DNA from: JAIWNK01 sp964453115
GTDB taxonomy: Bacteria; Chloroflexota; Anaerolineae; Anaerolineales; Anaerolineaceae
Length of the DNA: 64,000 nucleotides
Direction of reading: 5' to 3'
Assembly (NCBI GenBank): GCA_964453115.1
Contig: CAYVRT010000021.1
Location: 1 to 64,000 of the forward strand
A program made the translations under genes and the position numbers. Below the pieces are notes generated by a model that saw nothing but the letters and a program-made list of their open reading frames with translations, had not been told where the DNA came from and did not search any database. Shown piece after piece: positions 6,612 through 15,532 of this stretch (the stretch's first letter is position 1; each line of letters opens with the position of its first letter).

Positions 6612-9203
6612 ATGAGTTTACGCTTCAAAGTACTGCTGGTCGTTTTCATCACAACCCTGGTTCTGCTGGGCGGTGTGCTGCTCACCATTCGGCAAGGCAT
6701 TCTGCCCTATTTTGAGGAACAACAAATTGCCAATGCAGAGCAAAATGCCGAACGGCTGCGCACCCTGCTGGGCGGCGAACAGCGCGCCCTGGAACAAACC
6801 GCCCGCGACTGGGCTTCCTGGGATGATACCTACCTGTATGCCAGCGACAAAAACAGCGCCTATGAGGCCTCCAACCTGCTGGATAACGTCCTGATTCAGC
6901 TCCAGGTCAACTCTTTCGTCATCATCAACCCGGAAGGCCAAATTCTGTTCGGCAAAGAAGTCAACCTCGAAACCAATCAGGTCAACGAACTATCCGGCGA
7001 ACTGTTGCAGCAGATCAAACCCGGCAGCCCCCTGCTGTTCAAGGCCGAGGAAATCGAAATGCGCAGCGGTCTGATGCAAATTGATGGCACCCCCACCCTC
7101 GTCGTTGCACACCCCATCCTGTATACCGATGGCAGCGGCCCCTCCAACGGCACACTCATCCTCACCCGCCGCCTGACTGCGGCCGAAATGGCCCGCCTGA
7201 TGCAGCTGAGCGGCCTATCCTTTGCTGTGCTGCCAACCGCCGGCCTGCTGAACGCCGGCGATCAGCAGGCACTGCTTGCCCTGCAAGCCGGCAGCAGCTT
7301 TCAGAGCCGCATCTCCGACACCAATTCCCTGGTTGGATACAGCCTCCTGAACGACCTGAACGGCACCCCCAATTACATCCTGCGCTTCGAACAACAGCGC
7401 TCCATCTATCGCACCGGCACGGTGCTGGTCAATTACATGCTCCTTGTCATTGGCGGCATTGGCCTGCTGTTTGCCATCATCCTGTTTGGCCTGCTGGAAT
7501 GGATGGTGATCAACCGCCTCTCACGCACGCAACGTCAGGTAGCGCAAATTGGACAAACCAGCGACCTCACACAGCGCGTCAATGCCGGAGAGGGACAGGA
7601 CGAAGTAGACCGGCTCAGCCGCGCCATCAACGAAATGCTTGCCAATCTCGAACAATCCGAAGTCTCTCGCCAGGAAACCGAAGAGCGTTTCCGCTCCCTG
7701 GTTGAATCCATGGATGACATCATCTTCAACCTCGACCCGCAAGGGCGGCTGGTTTCCGTCTATGGGCGCGGCGCCGAACGGCGCGGCTACACCCGTCAGC
7801 TACAAAGCGGCCAAAAACTGGATGACTTGCTGGGCGCCGAAACCGGTCAACAACACCAAATCGCTTTCCAAAAAGCACTCGATGGCGAAGTGCAGGTCTA
7901 CGAATGGGAACAGCCCGGCCCCAACAGCCGCACGCTGCAAGTTTCGCTCTCCCCGCTCCGCAACCCGCGCCGCAGCATCATCGGCGTTGTCGGTGTTGGC
8001 CGGGACATTACCGAAATCAAAAATTTGCAGACCAACCTCAACCAACGCCTGGAGGAACTAGGCGCACTCTACGAAGTGTCGCAAATCTTCCTTGGCCAAT
8101 CGGATATTGAAAGCACCCTACAAAGCATTTGTCACCTGGCGGTGAACCGCTTCGATATGCAGGCCGCCTGGGTAGCCAACCTGGCAACAACCGGCAGCCG
8201 CCTGCAAGCAGTTGCTGCACATGGCTTCAAGGTGGAACAACTGAACGAACTTGCGCTTTCGCTCGAAAGCGGCTCCCAATCCCACCCGGGTGTGTGGGCC
8301 TTCCAGCGCGGGCAGCCGGTCACCTTCTATTGCGTAGATGCCGCCGAGACGCTGCGCTCCAGCGCGCGCGGCTGCCGCTGGCTCATCAGCCTGCCCCTGC
8401 AACACAGCGGCCAAACCCTGGCCGTCCTCAACCTCTACAGCGCCGCGCCCAATGGCCCCTCGCGCGAACAAATGCAAGTGTTGCAGGCCTTTGCCAACCT
8501 GGCAGGCAATGCACTCCAAAACGCCCAGCTCTTCACCGCCCTGCGCAGCAGCAAAGATGAACTGAACACCCTCAGCCGCCGCCTGACCCTGGTGCAGGAA
8601 GAAGAACGCCGTCAGGTTGCCTTCGAGGTCAACGAAGAGGCCGGCGCACTGCTGCGCAGCCTGCGCACACAGCTGCAACAGCCCGATGACCTATCCGCCG
8701 ACCTGTTGCGCGCCCGTCTCCTCGATGCGGCACGCACCGCCGACGACCTGAACAACCGTTTGCAGCGCCTGACAACCGATATTCGCCCCCCCGTGCTGGA
8801 TGAACAGGGCCTGTTCGCCACCCTGATGTGGTACACCGACCGCTTCAATCAGCAAAGCGGAATCGCCACCCGGTTTGAGCCAACCGGCCTGCAAAACCGC
8901 CGCTTTACAGCCGAAGTGGAACTCGCTGCCTACCGCCTGGTGCAAGAAATTTTGGCCGGCATTACCCGACGCGCCGAGGCCACCCACGTGCTGGTGCAGG
9001 CCGCCTATGAAAAACACACCCTGCGCCTTTCCATCCGGCAAACCATTTCCAACGCCCTGCTCGATGCCGCCTTCAAAGATTGCCAGGCCACCCTGACCGG
9101 AATGCGCGAACGGATTGGCTTCCTGCACGGCAAACTGCTCATGGAACAAAAAGAGGACGGCATTCAGATGACCGTTGAAATTCCCGCCGAAACACATCGC
9201 TAA
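6612..9203 (+). CDS. CHASE4-HAMP-PAS-GAF sensor with degenerate kinase core
   Basis: The 863-residue protein has a membrane segment at about 7-27, a CHASE4-like extracytoplasmic domain (about 45-260, with WDDTY), a second membrane segment (about 272-300), HAMP, PAS (about 356-470), GAF (about 490-640) and a NarL-type kinase region. The kinase core is damaged: the H-box reads FEVNEEAG with Asn674 in place of His, the N-box reads QEILAGITRRA, and no DNGxG G1 box is visible. GMRER is retained. It probably senses a signal without autophosphorylating. ATG 6612 is chosen because GGAGG lies five bases upstream; ATG 6609 is too close. The M3 peptidase follows after 10 bases. Confidence 0.85.
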   Translation: MSLRFKVLLVVFITTLVLLGGVLLTIRQGILPYFEEQQIANAEQNAERLRTLLGGEQRALEQTARDWASWDDTYLYASDKNSAYEASNLLDNVLIQLQVNSFVIINPEGQILFGKEVNLETNQVNELSGELLQQIKPGSPLLFKAEEIEMRSGLMQIDGTPTLVVAHPILYTDGSGPSNGTLILTRRLTAAEMARLMQLSGLSFAVLPTAGLLNAGDQQALLALQAGSSFQSRISDTNSLVGYSLLNDLNGTPNYILRFEQQRSIYRTGTVLVNYMLLVIGGIGLLFAIILFGLLEWMVINRLSRTQRQVAQIGQTSDLTQRVNAGEGQDEVDRLSRAINEMLANLEQSEVSRQETEERFRSLVESMDDIIFNLDPQGRLVSVYGRGAERRGYTRQLQSGQKLDDLLGAETGQQHQIAFQKALDGEVQVYEWEQPGPNSRTLQVSLSPLRNPRRSIIGVVGVGRDITEIKNLQTNLNQRLEELGALYEVSQIFLGQSDIESTLQSICHLAVNRFDMQAAWVANLATTGSRLQAVAAHGFKVEQLNELALSLESGSQSHPGVWAFQRGQPVTFYCVDAAETLRSSARGCRWLISLPLQHSGQTLAVLNLYSAAPNGPSREQMQVLQAFANLAGNALQNAQLFTALRSSKDELNTLSRRLTLVQEEERRQVAFEVNEEAGALLRSLRTQLQQPDDLSADLLRARLLDAARTADDLNNRLQRLTTDIRPPVLDEQGLFATLMWYTDRFNQQSGIATRFEPTGLQNRRFTAEVELAAYRLVQEILAGITRRAEATHVLVQAAYEKHTLRLSIRQTISNALLDAAFKDCQATLTGMRERIGFLHGKLLMEQKEDGIQMTVEIPAETHR

Positions 9204-9213
9204 GGAGATCCCA

Positions 9214-10902
9214 ATGTTTTCCGCTCTTCCCAAAACAACCGCCGAGGCCCTCTCCTGGGACTGGGCACACTTCGAGCCTTTTTACCTCGACCTGCAAAAC
9301 CGCCCATTAACAGCCGAAACCGTCACCGCCTGGCTGAAAGACTGGACAGCCATCAACCAGTGTTTGACCGAAATTTCCTCGCACCTGTATGTGGATGCGG
9401 GCGCCAACACCGCCGATGCCACTGCTGAGCAGCGCTACCTGGACTTTCTGGAAACTGTCTACCCCAACATCCTCTCGGCTGAGCAAGTGCTGAAGGAAAA
9501 ATTGCTCCAAAGCGGCCTGAACCCACCTGGCTTTGAGGTGCCGCTGCGCAATTTGCGCGCCGAGGCAGCCCTCTTCCGCACCGAGAACCTGCCGCTCTTC
9601 AACGAAGAAGCTCGCCTTTGCAACGAATACAACAAAGTAATCGGCGCCCAAACGGTTTCGTGGCAGGGTCAGGAAGTAACCATCGCACAACTCCGCCCGG
9701 TCTATCAGCAAAGCGACCGCAACCTGCGCGAGCAGGCCTGGCGGCTGGCAACCACCCGCCAATTGGCCGACCGCGCCACACTCAACGAACTCTGGCAAAA
9801 GCTGCTCCGCCTGCGGCTGCAAATTGCCGAAAACGCCAATCAGCCCGATTATCGCACCTATTGCTGGCAAACCAAGGCCCGCTTCGATTACACCCCGCAA
9901 GATTGTCTCAGCTTTCACCGCGCCATCGAGCAAGCTGTCCTGCCGGCCCTGCGCCGCATGTTAGAACGCCGCCGGGCGCGCCTGGGCGTGGATGCTCTGC
10001 GCCCCTGGGATTTGGATGTGGATGCAATGAGCCGTCCCGCCCTGACCCCCTTCCAAACCATCGAGCAGCTCAAACAAGGCGCATCGGCCATCTTCCACCG
10101 CGTGGATGAACAACTGGGGCGCTATTTCGACATCATGCAGGCCGAGGCCCTGCTCGACCTGGAAAACCGCAAGAACAAAGCCCCCGGCGCCTACTGCACC
10201 GAATACCCGCTCATTCACCGCCCCTTCATCTTCATGAATGCTGTCGGCATTCACGACGATGTGCAAACCCTGTTGCACGAAAGCGGTCACGCCTTCCACG
10301 TCTTCGAATCCGATGCCCTGCCCTATCATCAACAACGCGAATGCCCGATGGAATTTGCCGAGGTAGCTTCGATGGGCATGGAACTGCTTGCCGCCCCTTA
10401 CCTGACCGAGTTCTACACCCCGGCCCAGGCCGCCCGCGCCCGCATCCAACACCTGGAGCAGAACCTGCTCTTCTGGCCCTACATGGCAGTCGTGGATGCC
10501 TTCCAGCACTGGGTGTATGAAAACCCCCAACAAGCCCTCGAACCAGAAAACTGCGACCAGACCTGGGAAGCACTCTGGCAACGCTTTATGATCGGGGTTG
10601 ATTGGAGCGGCCTGGAAGAAGAACGCCGCACCGGCTGGCACCGCAAACTGCACATCTTCACCGTCCCGTTTTATTACATCGAATATGGCCTGGCACAATT
10701 GGGCGCGGCCCAGGTGTGGGGCAATGCCCTGCGCGACCAGGCCGGGGCTGTCGCCGCCTATCGGCGCGCACTGGCGCTCGGTGGCAGTGTGCCGCTGCCC
10801 ACCCTCTACCAAACGGCCGGGGCGCGGCTGGCCTTCGATGCCAACACCTTACAACAATCCGTAGATTTGATCGCCAACACCCTCGACCAGCTCGATGCCT
10901 GA
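9214..10902 (+). CDS. M3 family oligoendopeptidase
   Basis: This 562-residue zinc metallopeptidase of the M3 (thimet oligopeptidase/PepF) family is expected to cut short peptides in the cytoplasm. The HExxH zinc motif is HESGH at residues 355-359 inside LLHESGHAFH, followed by MEFAEVASMGMELL, which supplies the third ligand. There is no signal peptide. The start at 9214 has AAGGAG seven bases upstream; the longer frame from 9175 would overlap the sensor gene. A strong rho-independent terminator follows. A second M3 peptidase of different sequence lies at 33439. Confidence 0.9.
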   Translation: MFSALPKTTAEALSWDWAHFEPFYLDLQNRPLTAETVTAWLKDWTAINQCLTEISSHLYVDAGANTADATAEQRYLDFLETVYPNILSAEQVLKEKLLQSGLNPPGFEVPLRNLRAEAALFRTENLPLFNEEARLCNEYNKVIGAQTVSWQGQEVTIAQLRPVYQQSDRNLREQAWRLATTRQLADRATLNELWQKLLRLRLQIAENANQPDYRTYCWQTKARFDYTPQDCLSFHRAIEQAVLPALRRMLERRRARLGVDALRPWDLDVDAMSRPALTPFQTIEQLKQGASAIFHRVDEQLGRYFDIMQAEALLDLENRKNKAPGAYCTEYPLIHRPFIFMNAVGIHDDVQTLLHESGHAFHVFESDALPYHQQRECPMEFAEVASMGMELLAAPYLTEFYTPAQAARARIQHLEQNLLFWPYMAVVDAFQHWVYENPQQALEPENCDQTWEALWQRFMIGVDWSGLEEERRTGWHRKLHIFTVPFYYIEYGLAQLGAAQVWGNALRDQAGAVAAYRRALALGGSVPLPTLYQTAGARLAFDANTLQQSVDLIANTLDQLDA

Positions 10903-10935
10903 GTAACCCTCTGCTTTCTGCTTTTCGATTGCCTT

Positions 10936-10971
10936 AAACCGGAAACTTATCAGGATGTGTTTCCGGTTTTT
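10936..10971 (+). terminator. rho-independent terminator after the M3 peptidase
   Basis: An 11-bp perfect stem, AAACCGGAAAC (10936-10946) with GTTTCCGGTTT (10959-10969), has a 12-base loop and ends in a run of five T. Confidence 0.85.
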
Positions 10972-10977
10972 CAATGT

Positions 10978-10983
10978 TACAAT
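10978..10983 (+). promoter_or_regulatory. extended -10 box of the nucleotidyltransferase gene
   Basis: TACAAT is preceded by TGT, giving a TGn extended -10 element just after the terminator. The predicted leader is about 31 bases and contains the GGGGAGG ribosome site. Confidence 0.45.
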
Positions 10984-11020
10984 CAGTGAGTACGTATCTT
11001 TTTCCTTTGGGGAGGCTCGA

Positions 11021-12031
11021 GTGAATCCTTCGCTCAAAATTGCCATTCCAATGGCCGGACTTGGCACCCGGATGCGCCCGCATACCTGGAGCAAGCCCAA
11101 ATCCCTGGTGGCAATTGCCGGAAAAACAATGCTCGACTATGTACTGGAGCAGTTCAAAACCCTGCCCACCAACGTGGATGCGGAATACATCTTCATCGTC
11201 AGCCCCGGTCAGCAAGAACCGGTTGAGGCACACATGCAACGCTTCCACCCAGAGATGCGCTGCCACTACGTGGTGCAGGAGCAAATGCGCGGCCAATCGC
11301 ACGCCCTGTACATGGCGCGCGACTACCTGCGCGGCCCCGTCCTGATGACTTTCTCCGACACATTAATCGAAACCGATTTGAGCAGCCTGTTTGCCCATGA
11401 CCAGGATGGCCTGGCCTGGGTCAAAGCCGTGCCAGACCCGCGCCGCTTTGGCGTCGCCCAAACCGATCCCAGCGGGCGAATTGAGCGCCTGGTGGAAAAG
11501 CCAACCGAAATCACCAACAACCTGGTTGTGGTCGGCTTCTACTACTTCCGCTCCGGCGAGGCGCTGATTGCTGCCATTGAAGAGCAGATGCACCGCAACA
11601 CCCTGCTGAAGAACGAATTCTTCCTTGCCGATGCAGTCAACATCTTGCTCGAACAGGGAGCGCACTTTGCCGTGCGCCCGGTTGAAACCTGGCTGGATGC
11701 CGGCCTGCCCGATGCAGTGCTGGAAACCAACCGTTACCTGCTGGAACACGGCTACGATAACAGCCACACCGCCGCCCGCCCTGGCATCACCATCCTGCCG
11801 CCCGTCTTCATTCACCCCACCGCCCAGGTGCATTCGGCTGTCATTGGCCCGCACGTCTCGGTCGGCGCCCACTGCGAGCTGAACGATGTCATCATCCGCA
11901 ACAGCGTGGTGGATGAAAGCACACAGCTCAGCGGGCTGGTGCTGGCCGATTCGCTGCTCGGACGGAACGTCCTCGTCACCGGCAAGCCAGAGCGGCTCAA
12001 CGTAGGGGATAACACCCAGGTCGAACGTTAA
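11021..12031 (+). CDS. sugar-phosphate nucleotidyltransferase with beta-helix tail
   Basis: The 336-residue enzyme should transfer a nucleotide from NTP to a sugar 1-phosphate. The N-terminal Rossmann-like domain has IPMAGLGTRMRPHTWSKPKS, containing the GxGTRxxP nucleotide-binding signature and catalytic Lys, and TFSDTLIETDL as the metal-binding region. The C-terminal part (about 250-336) has hexapeptide-like turns (PPVFIHPTAQVHSAVIGPHV) of a left-handed beta helix. The start is a GTG at 11021 with GGGGAGG upstream. Substrate cannot be read from sequence; glucose-1-phosphate thymidylyl- or mannose-1-phosphate guanylyl-type activity is likely. The aminotransferase follows 50 bases later. Confidence 0.88.
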   Translation: MNPSLKIAIPMAGLGTRMRPHTWSKPKSLVAIAGKTMLDYVLEQFKTLPTNVDAEYIFIVSPGQQEPVEAHMQRFHPEMRCHYVVQEQMRGQSHALYMARDYLRGPVLMTFSDTLIETDLSSLFAHDQDGLAWVKAVPDPRRFGVAQTDPSGRIERLVEKPTEITNNLVVVGFYYFRSGEALIAAIEEQMHRNTLLKNEFFLADAVNILLEQGAHFAVRPVETWLDAGLPDAVLETNRYLLEHGYDNSHTAARPGITILPPVFIHPTAQVHSAVIGPHVSVGAHCELNDVIIRNSVVDESTQLSGLVLADSLLGRNVLVTGKPERLNVGDNTQVER

Positions 12032-12081
12032 TCATTCCCGTTTCGGGATTCACTTTCCACCCATTTTTTGAAGGAGTTTCC

Positions 12082-13245
12082 ATGCGCGACTCGTTTATCG
12101 CAAGCAAGATTGCCACCCTCAAGCCCTCGGGCATCCGCAAATTTTTTGATATTGCCGCGACGATGAAAGATGTCATCTCGCTTGGCATTGGCGAACCCGA
12201 TTTCGACTCGCCCCGCCCCGTCATCGAGGCCGGCATTCGCTCCCTGCAAAACGGCGAAACCCACTACACCTCCAACGCTGGACGAATGGATTTGCGTCAG
12301 GCCCTCTCTGACCATCTGCAAAAACTGTATGGCGTACAATACGACCCGGCCACAGAAATCATCATCACCGTTGGCGGCTCCGAAGCACTTTACCTGTCCT
12401 TCACCGCCATTCTCGAGCCGGGCGATGAGGTCATCATCCCCACCCCGTGCTTTGTCTCCTACCAGGCCGAAGTCATCATGGCCGGCGGCGTGCCGGTTGA
12501 AATTCCCTGCCGAATGGAAAACAACTTCGACGTAAACCCGGATGAAATCCGCGCCGCCATCACCCCCCGCACCAAGGCCATCCTGCTTGGCTTCCCCAGC
12601 AACCCCAGCGGTGCCGTTGCCACGCGCCAACGCCTGCTAGAAATTGCCCAGATGGCCGAAGAACACGACCTGCTCATCCTCTCGGATGAAATCTATGACC
12701 GCCTGGTCTACGGCGAGCACCAGCATGTTTGCTTCCCCTCCCTGCCCGAAATGCGCAAGCGCACCATCCTGCTGGGCGGCTTCTCAAAAGATTATGCCAT
12801 GACCGGCTGGCGAATTGGCTACGCCTGCGCCCCGGCAGAAATCCTCAAAGGCCTGGTGCGCATTCACCAATACACCGTCATGTGCACCTCAACCGTGGCC
12901 CAGGCTGCCGCACTGGCAGCACTCAAAGAAGGCGAACCCTATGTGCAGCAAATGCGCACCGAATATGACCGCCGCCGCCGCCTGATTGTGGACGGCCTCA
13001 ACCGCATTGGCCTGCCAACCTTCGAGCCGCTAGGCGCCTTCTACTGCTTCCCCAAAATTAGCGTCACCGGGCTGGATGACGAGACCTTTGCCACCCGCCT
13101 GTTGCAGGAAGAACTTGTTGCTGCCGTGCCAGGCAATGCCTTTGGCCTGGGCGGTGAGGGCTTCTTGCGCTGCTCCTACGCCACCTCCTACGAAAAGATT
13201 GAAGAGGCACTGCGGCGCATCGAACGTTTCGTCGGGCGCATTTAG
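12082..13245 (+). CDS. class I PLP-dependent aminotransferase
   Basis: The 387-residue fold-type I aminotransferase resembles aspartate/aromatic aminotransferases of the MalY/PatA/AspC group. Key parts are SLGIGEPDFDSP near the N-terminus, YTSNAGRMDLRQAL, the FPSNPSGA loop (substrate/PLP-contacting Asn), ILSDEIYDRLVY (Asp and Tyr contacting PLP), and the PLP lysine in GGFSKDYAMTGWRIGY. The ATG has GAAGGAG upstream. It sits between the nucleotidyltransferase and R-M module 1 and is followed by a strong terminator. The amino-acid substrate cannot be assigned. Confidence 0.9.
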   Translation: MRDSFIASKIATLKPSGIRKFFDIAATMKDVISLGIGEPDFDSPRPVIEAGIRSLQNGETHYTSNAGRMDLRQALSDHLQKLYGVQYDPATEIIITVGGSEALYLSFTAILEPGDEVIIPTPCFVSYQAEVIMAGGVPVEIPCRMENNFDVNPDEIRAAITPRTKAILLGFPSNPSGAVATRQRLLEIAQMAEEHDLLILSDEIYDRLVYGEHQHVCFPSLPEMRKRTILLGGFSKDYAMTGWRIGYACAPAEILKGLVRIHQYTVMCTSTVAQAAALAALKEGEPYVQQMRTEYDRRRRLIVDGLNRIGLPTFEPLGAFYCFPKISVTGLDDETFATRLLQEELVAAVPGNAFGLGGEGFLRCSYATSYEKIEEALRRIERFVGRI

Positions 13246-13265
13246 CCGCCCACCCTTCCTTCACG

Positions 13266-13319
13266 CAGACGCAGGAAGAGCCAAAAATCGGCTATAATCT
13301 TCCTGCGTCTGATTTTTTT
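13266..13319 (+). terminator. rho-independent terminator enclosing a promoter element
   Basis: CAGACGCAGGAAG (13266-13278) pairs perfectly with CTTCCTGCGTCTG (13299-13311), and seven T follow. The 20-base loop contains GGC plus TATAAT (13293-13298), so the -10 box for the next gene sits inside the terminator of the previous one. Confidence 0.85.
13284..13298 (+). promoter_or_regulatory. -10 region for R-M module 1
   Basis: The 15 bases AAAATCGGCTATAAT are identical to the minus-strand copy at 52928-52942 upstream of the Crp/Fnr gene. Transcription would begin near 13305, about 28 bases before the methyltransferase start, with AGGAG in the leader. Confidence 0.5.
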
Positions 13320-13332
13320 AGGAGCATTGCCT

Positions 13333-14664
13333 GTGCAGCTAAAATTACTTTTTTCCACATCGCCCCATCCAATAGCATCCAATAACGAGGAACAGTTGCA
13401 GCAACTGCTGTCCATGGATTTGGATTTTCACGGACAAAACAGCACTTATTCATCCCATGCACTACACGCATTTCCGGCCAAGTTTCCACCCCAACTGCCT
13501 GCCCTCTTCATTGAAGCATTAACCCAACCCGGGGAGCGCGTTCTGGACCCCATGATGGGCTCCGGAACCACCTTACTTGAAGCCCAAATGGCCGGCCGAA
13601 AACCTTTGGGATTTGACATTGATCCTTTAGCTGCCCGTATTGCACAAGCCAAACTCATTCCCCCAAACCTGCAACAAAGCGTCGAATGGACAGAACGCAT
13701 CATTGAACAAGCACAACAACGAATGCAAGATAGTCCAGCCTTGCAATCCGCCTTTGAAGCAGCCTTTGATGCTGAAAGCCTGGACTTTCTTTATTATTGG
13801 TTTCACGATCAAACACGCCTGGAATTATTTGCTATTAAACAAGAAATCACCTGCATTTCAGATGCTAACTTACGACGCTTTTTCATGGTTGTATTCTCAT
13901 CCATCATCATTACAAAATCGGGTGGAGTGTCAAAAGCACTTGACCTGGCTCACACTCGACCACACCGCAACCAGGAAAAAACACGCCGCCCAGTATTTGC
14001 CGAATTCCGCAAACGCGTCAAGCAAACGCTGCGTGCCTGGACTGCGCAACCTGACGCCTTACCAGGCCTGCTGGCGCGCGGCAATGCCCAAGCGCTGCCT
14101 TTACCCAATAACAGCATAGATTTAATTATTACTTCCCCACCCTATGCCAGCAATGCCATTGATTACATGCGCGCCAACAAGTTCTCACTGGTATGGATGG
14201 GATATCCAATTTCGAAACTCAGCAAATTACGCTCCACCTACATCGGAAGTGAAGCAACGCAAAAGACGCTCCTGGAGAACCTCCCCTTTCACACAACACA
14301 AATCGTTCAGGCCTTGGCCCAAAAAGATCAAAAAAAGAGCCGTTCTCTTGCCCGATATTATAACGAAATGCAACATGTGTTAAGTGAAATGTATCGAGTG
14401 CTAAAACCTGGCAAATGTGCTATCGTGGTTGTTGGCACATCCATCATCCGAGACATGGACGTAGAAACCCCCTGCTGTCTGGCAGAAATTGGACAACTGG
14501 CCGGCCTGCACTGTGCTGGAATCGCTGAACGGAAGCTTGACCGTGATAAACGCATGATGCCAGCTCGGTTTGGAAAAGCACCGCACTCTCAAATCGAGCA
14601 GCGAATGCATAGTGAACACATTCTTGGCTTCATAAAACCAGAGGTATCCCATGTCACATATTGA
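13333..14664 (+). CDS. DNA methyltransferase of type II R-M module 1
   Basis: The 443-residue protein is an AdoMet-dependent amino-methyltransferase (N4-cytosine or N6-adenine type). It has the AdoMet motif DPMMGSGTT at 72-80 and the catalytic TSPPY at 267-271, so motif I precedes motif IV. HAFPAKFPPQLP near residues 48-60 is typical of this subgroup. GTG 13333 is chosen because AGGAG lies eight bases upstream; an in-frame TTG at 13327 is too close. The gene overlaps the NgoMIV-like nuclease by 14 bases, which makes it the likely protecting enzyme. It is noticeably less GC-rich than the genes on both sides. Exact specificity is inferred only from the partner. Confidence 0.85.
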   Translation: MQLKLLFSTSPHPIASNNEEQLQQLLSMDLDFHGQNSTYSSHALHAFPAKFPPQLPALFIEALTQPGERVLDPMMGSGTTLLEAQMAGRKPLGFDIDPLAARIAQAKLIPPNLQQSVEWTERIIEQAQQRMQDSPALQSAFEAAFDAESLDFLYYWFHDQTRLELFAIKQEITCISDANLRRFFMVVFSSIIITKSGGVSKALDLAHTRPHRNQEKTRRPVFAEFRKRVKQTLRAWTAQPDALPGLLARGNAQALPLPNNSIDLIITSPPYASNAIDYMRANKFSLVWMGYPISKLSKLRSTYIGSEATQKTLLENLPFHTTQIVQALAQKDQKKSRSLARYYNEMQHVLSEMYRVLKPGKCAIVVVGTSIIRDMDVETPCCLAEIGQLAGLHCAGIAERKLDRDKRMMPARFGKAPHSQIEQRMHSEHILGFIKPEVSHVTY

Positions 14665-15484
14665 AACCCTGCGCAAAGGCTACCATCAACAAATTTGCCA
14701 ACATTTGCTATTTGTTGATTCGCAAGGCATCCCCAGCAACGCGGATAAAAGCAGTTCCCTCAGCGTACGCATTGCCCGTGCCTGGCTTGAGCAGTTAACA
14801 TACCCAACAGTTCAGGCAACTATCAGCGGCCAAACAAGCGGTAAACGCTTTGAAGAATTGACTGCACAATTCCTGCAAGAAAGCTTTGAGCAATTACAAC
14901 ACCTCCGACCTGGCAACTGGCACTTTGAGGTTCATCGACGCGTTGAAGAATTTGCCCAATATGAACATCTGGCAGATTTGGCTCACATACTGAAAAGCAA
15001 TAAATTATTGCGCCCCACCCTGGGAGATTACATCATCCTGCCCGATATTATCCTGTCCCGCCGCCCTATTGAAGATGCACAAATCAATCAAGATCAAGAA
15101 TTGGTCTCGCCCGATTCAGCCCCCAAGTATAGTCCTCTACGTCAAACCAACTCGAACAGCCCGCTTCTTCACGCCAGCATCTCATGCAAATGAACAATTC
15201 GCAGCGACCGCTCACAAAACTCTCGTACAGAAGCATTAAACCTCATTCGCAACCGAAAAGGCCACACCCCCCACATTGCCATTGTCACTGCCGAACCATT
15301 ACCAAGCAGACTGGCATCCATTGCCCTCGGCACAGGAGATATTGATTGCGTATATCATGTTGCGCTGCCCGAATTGCAAACCGCAGTAGCCAACGACGCT
15401 TCAGCACAGGAAATGCTCGAAGTGCTGACAAGCGGAAACAGGCTGCGTGATATTAGCGACCTCCCCTTCGACCTGGCAATCTAA
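14651..15484 (+). pseudogene. NgoMIV-like restriction endonuclease with internal TGA
   Basis: The frame runs 278 codons from ATG 14651 to TAA 15482-15484 but is cut by a TGA at 15191-15193 (codon 181). Before it are LQHLRPGNW, ILPDIILSR (Asp132) and LLHASISCK (Lys180), matching the NgoMIV family active site. After it, in the same frame, come TIRSDRSQNSRTEALNLI, PSRLASIALGTGDIDCVYH and DISDLPFDLAI, which are the family's C-terminal half. From memory of NgoMIV the residue at the TGA is Trp (KWTIRSDR), so one G-to-A change explains the break. NgoMIV cuts GCCGGC; this specificity is inferred. Translation as written stops at 180 residues, right after the catalytic Lys. It is a pseudogene, a phase-variable or readthrough gene, or a sequencing error. 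Confidence 0.85.
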
Positions 15485-15519
15485 GCCCAAATTGCACCCA
15501 AACAGCCTGAAAAATGGGC

Positions 15520-15525
15520 TATAAT
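15520..15525 (+). promoter_or_regulatory. -10 box of a leaderless promoter (gatB)
   Basis: TATAAT preceded by GGGC ends seven bases before the gatB ATG at 15533. No ribosome binding site is present between them. Confidence 0.6.
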
Positions 15526-15532
15526 TGCCCGC

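Noticed and set aside
6150..7260. GCCGGC avoidance as a sign of an active NgoMIV-type system
   Set aside because: GCCGGC occurs repeatedly in the window, for example near 7240-7260, so I see no avoidance.
15191..15193. TGA read as Trp or selenocysteine
   Set aside because: TGA is the normal stop of many intact genes here (gatB, rdgB neighbours, korless overlaps such as 57261 and 58286). The family residue is Trp, not Cys, so selenocysteine is also unlikely. A point mutation or sequencing error is simpler.
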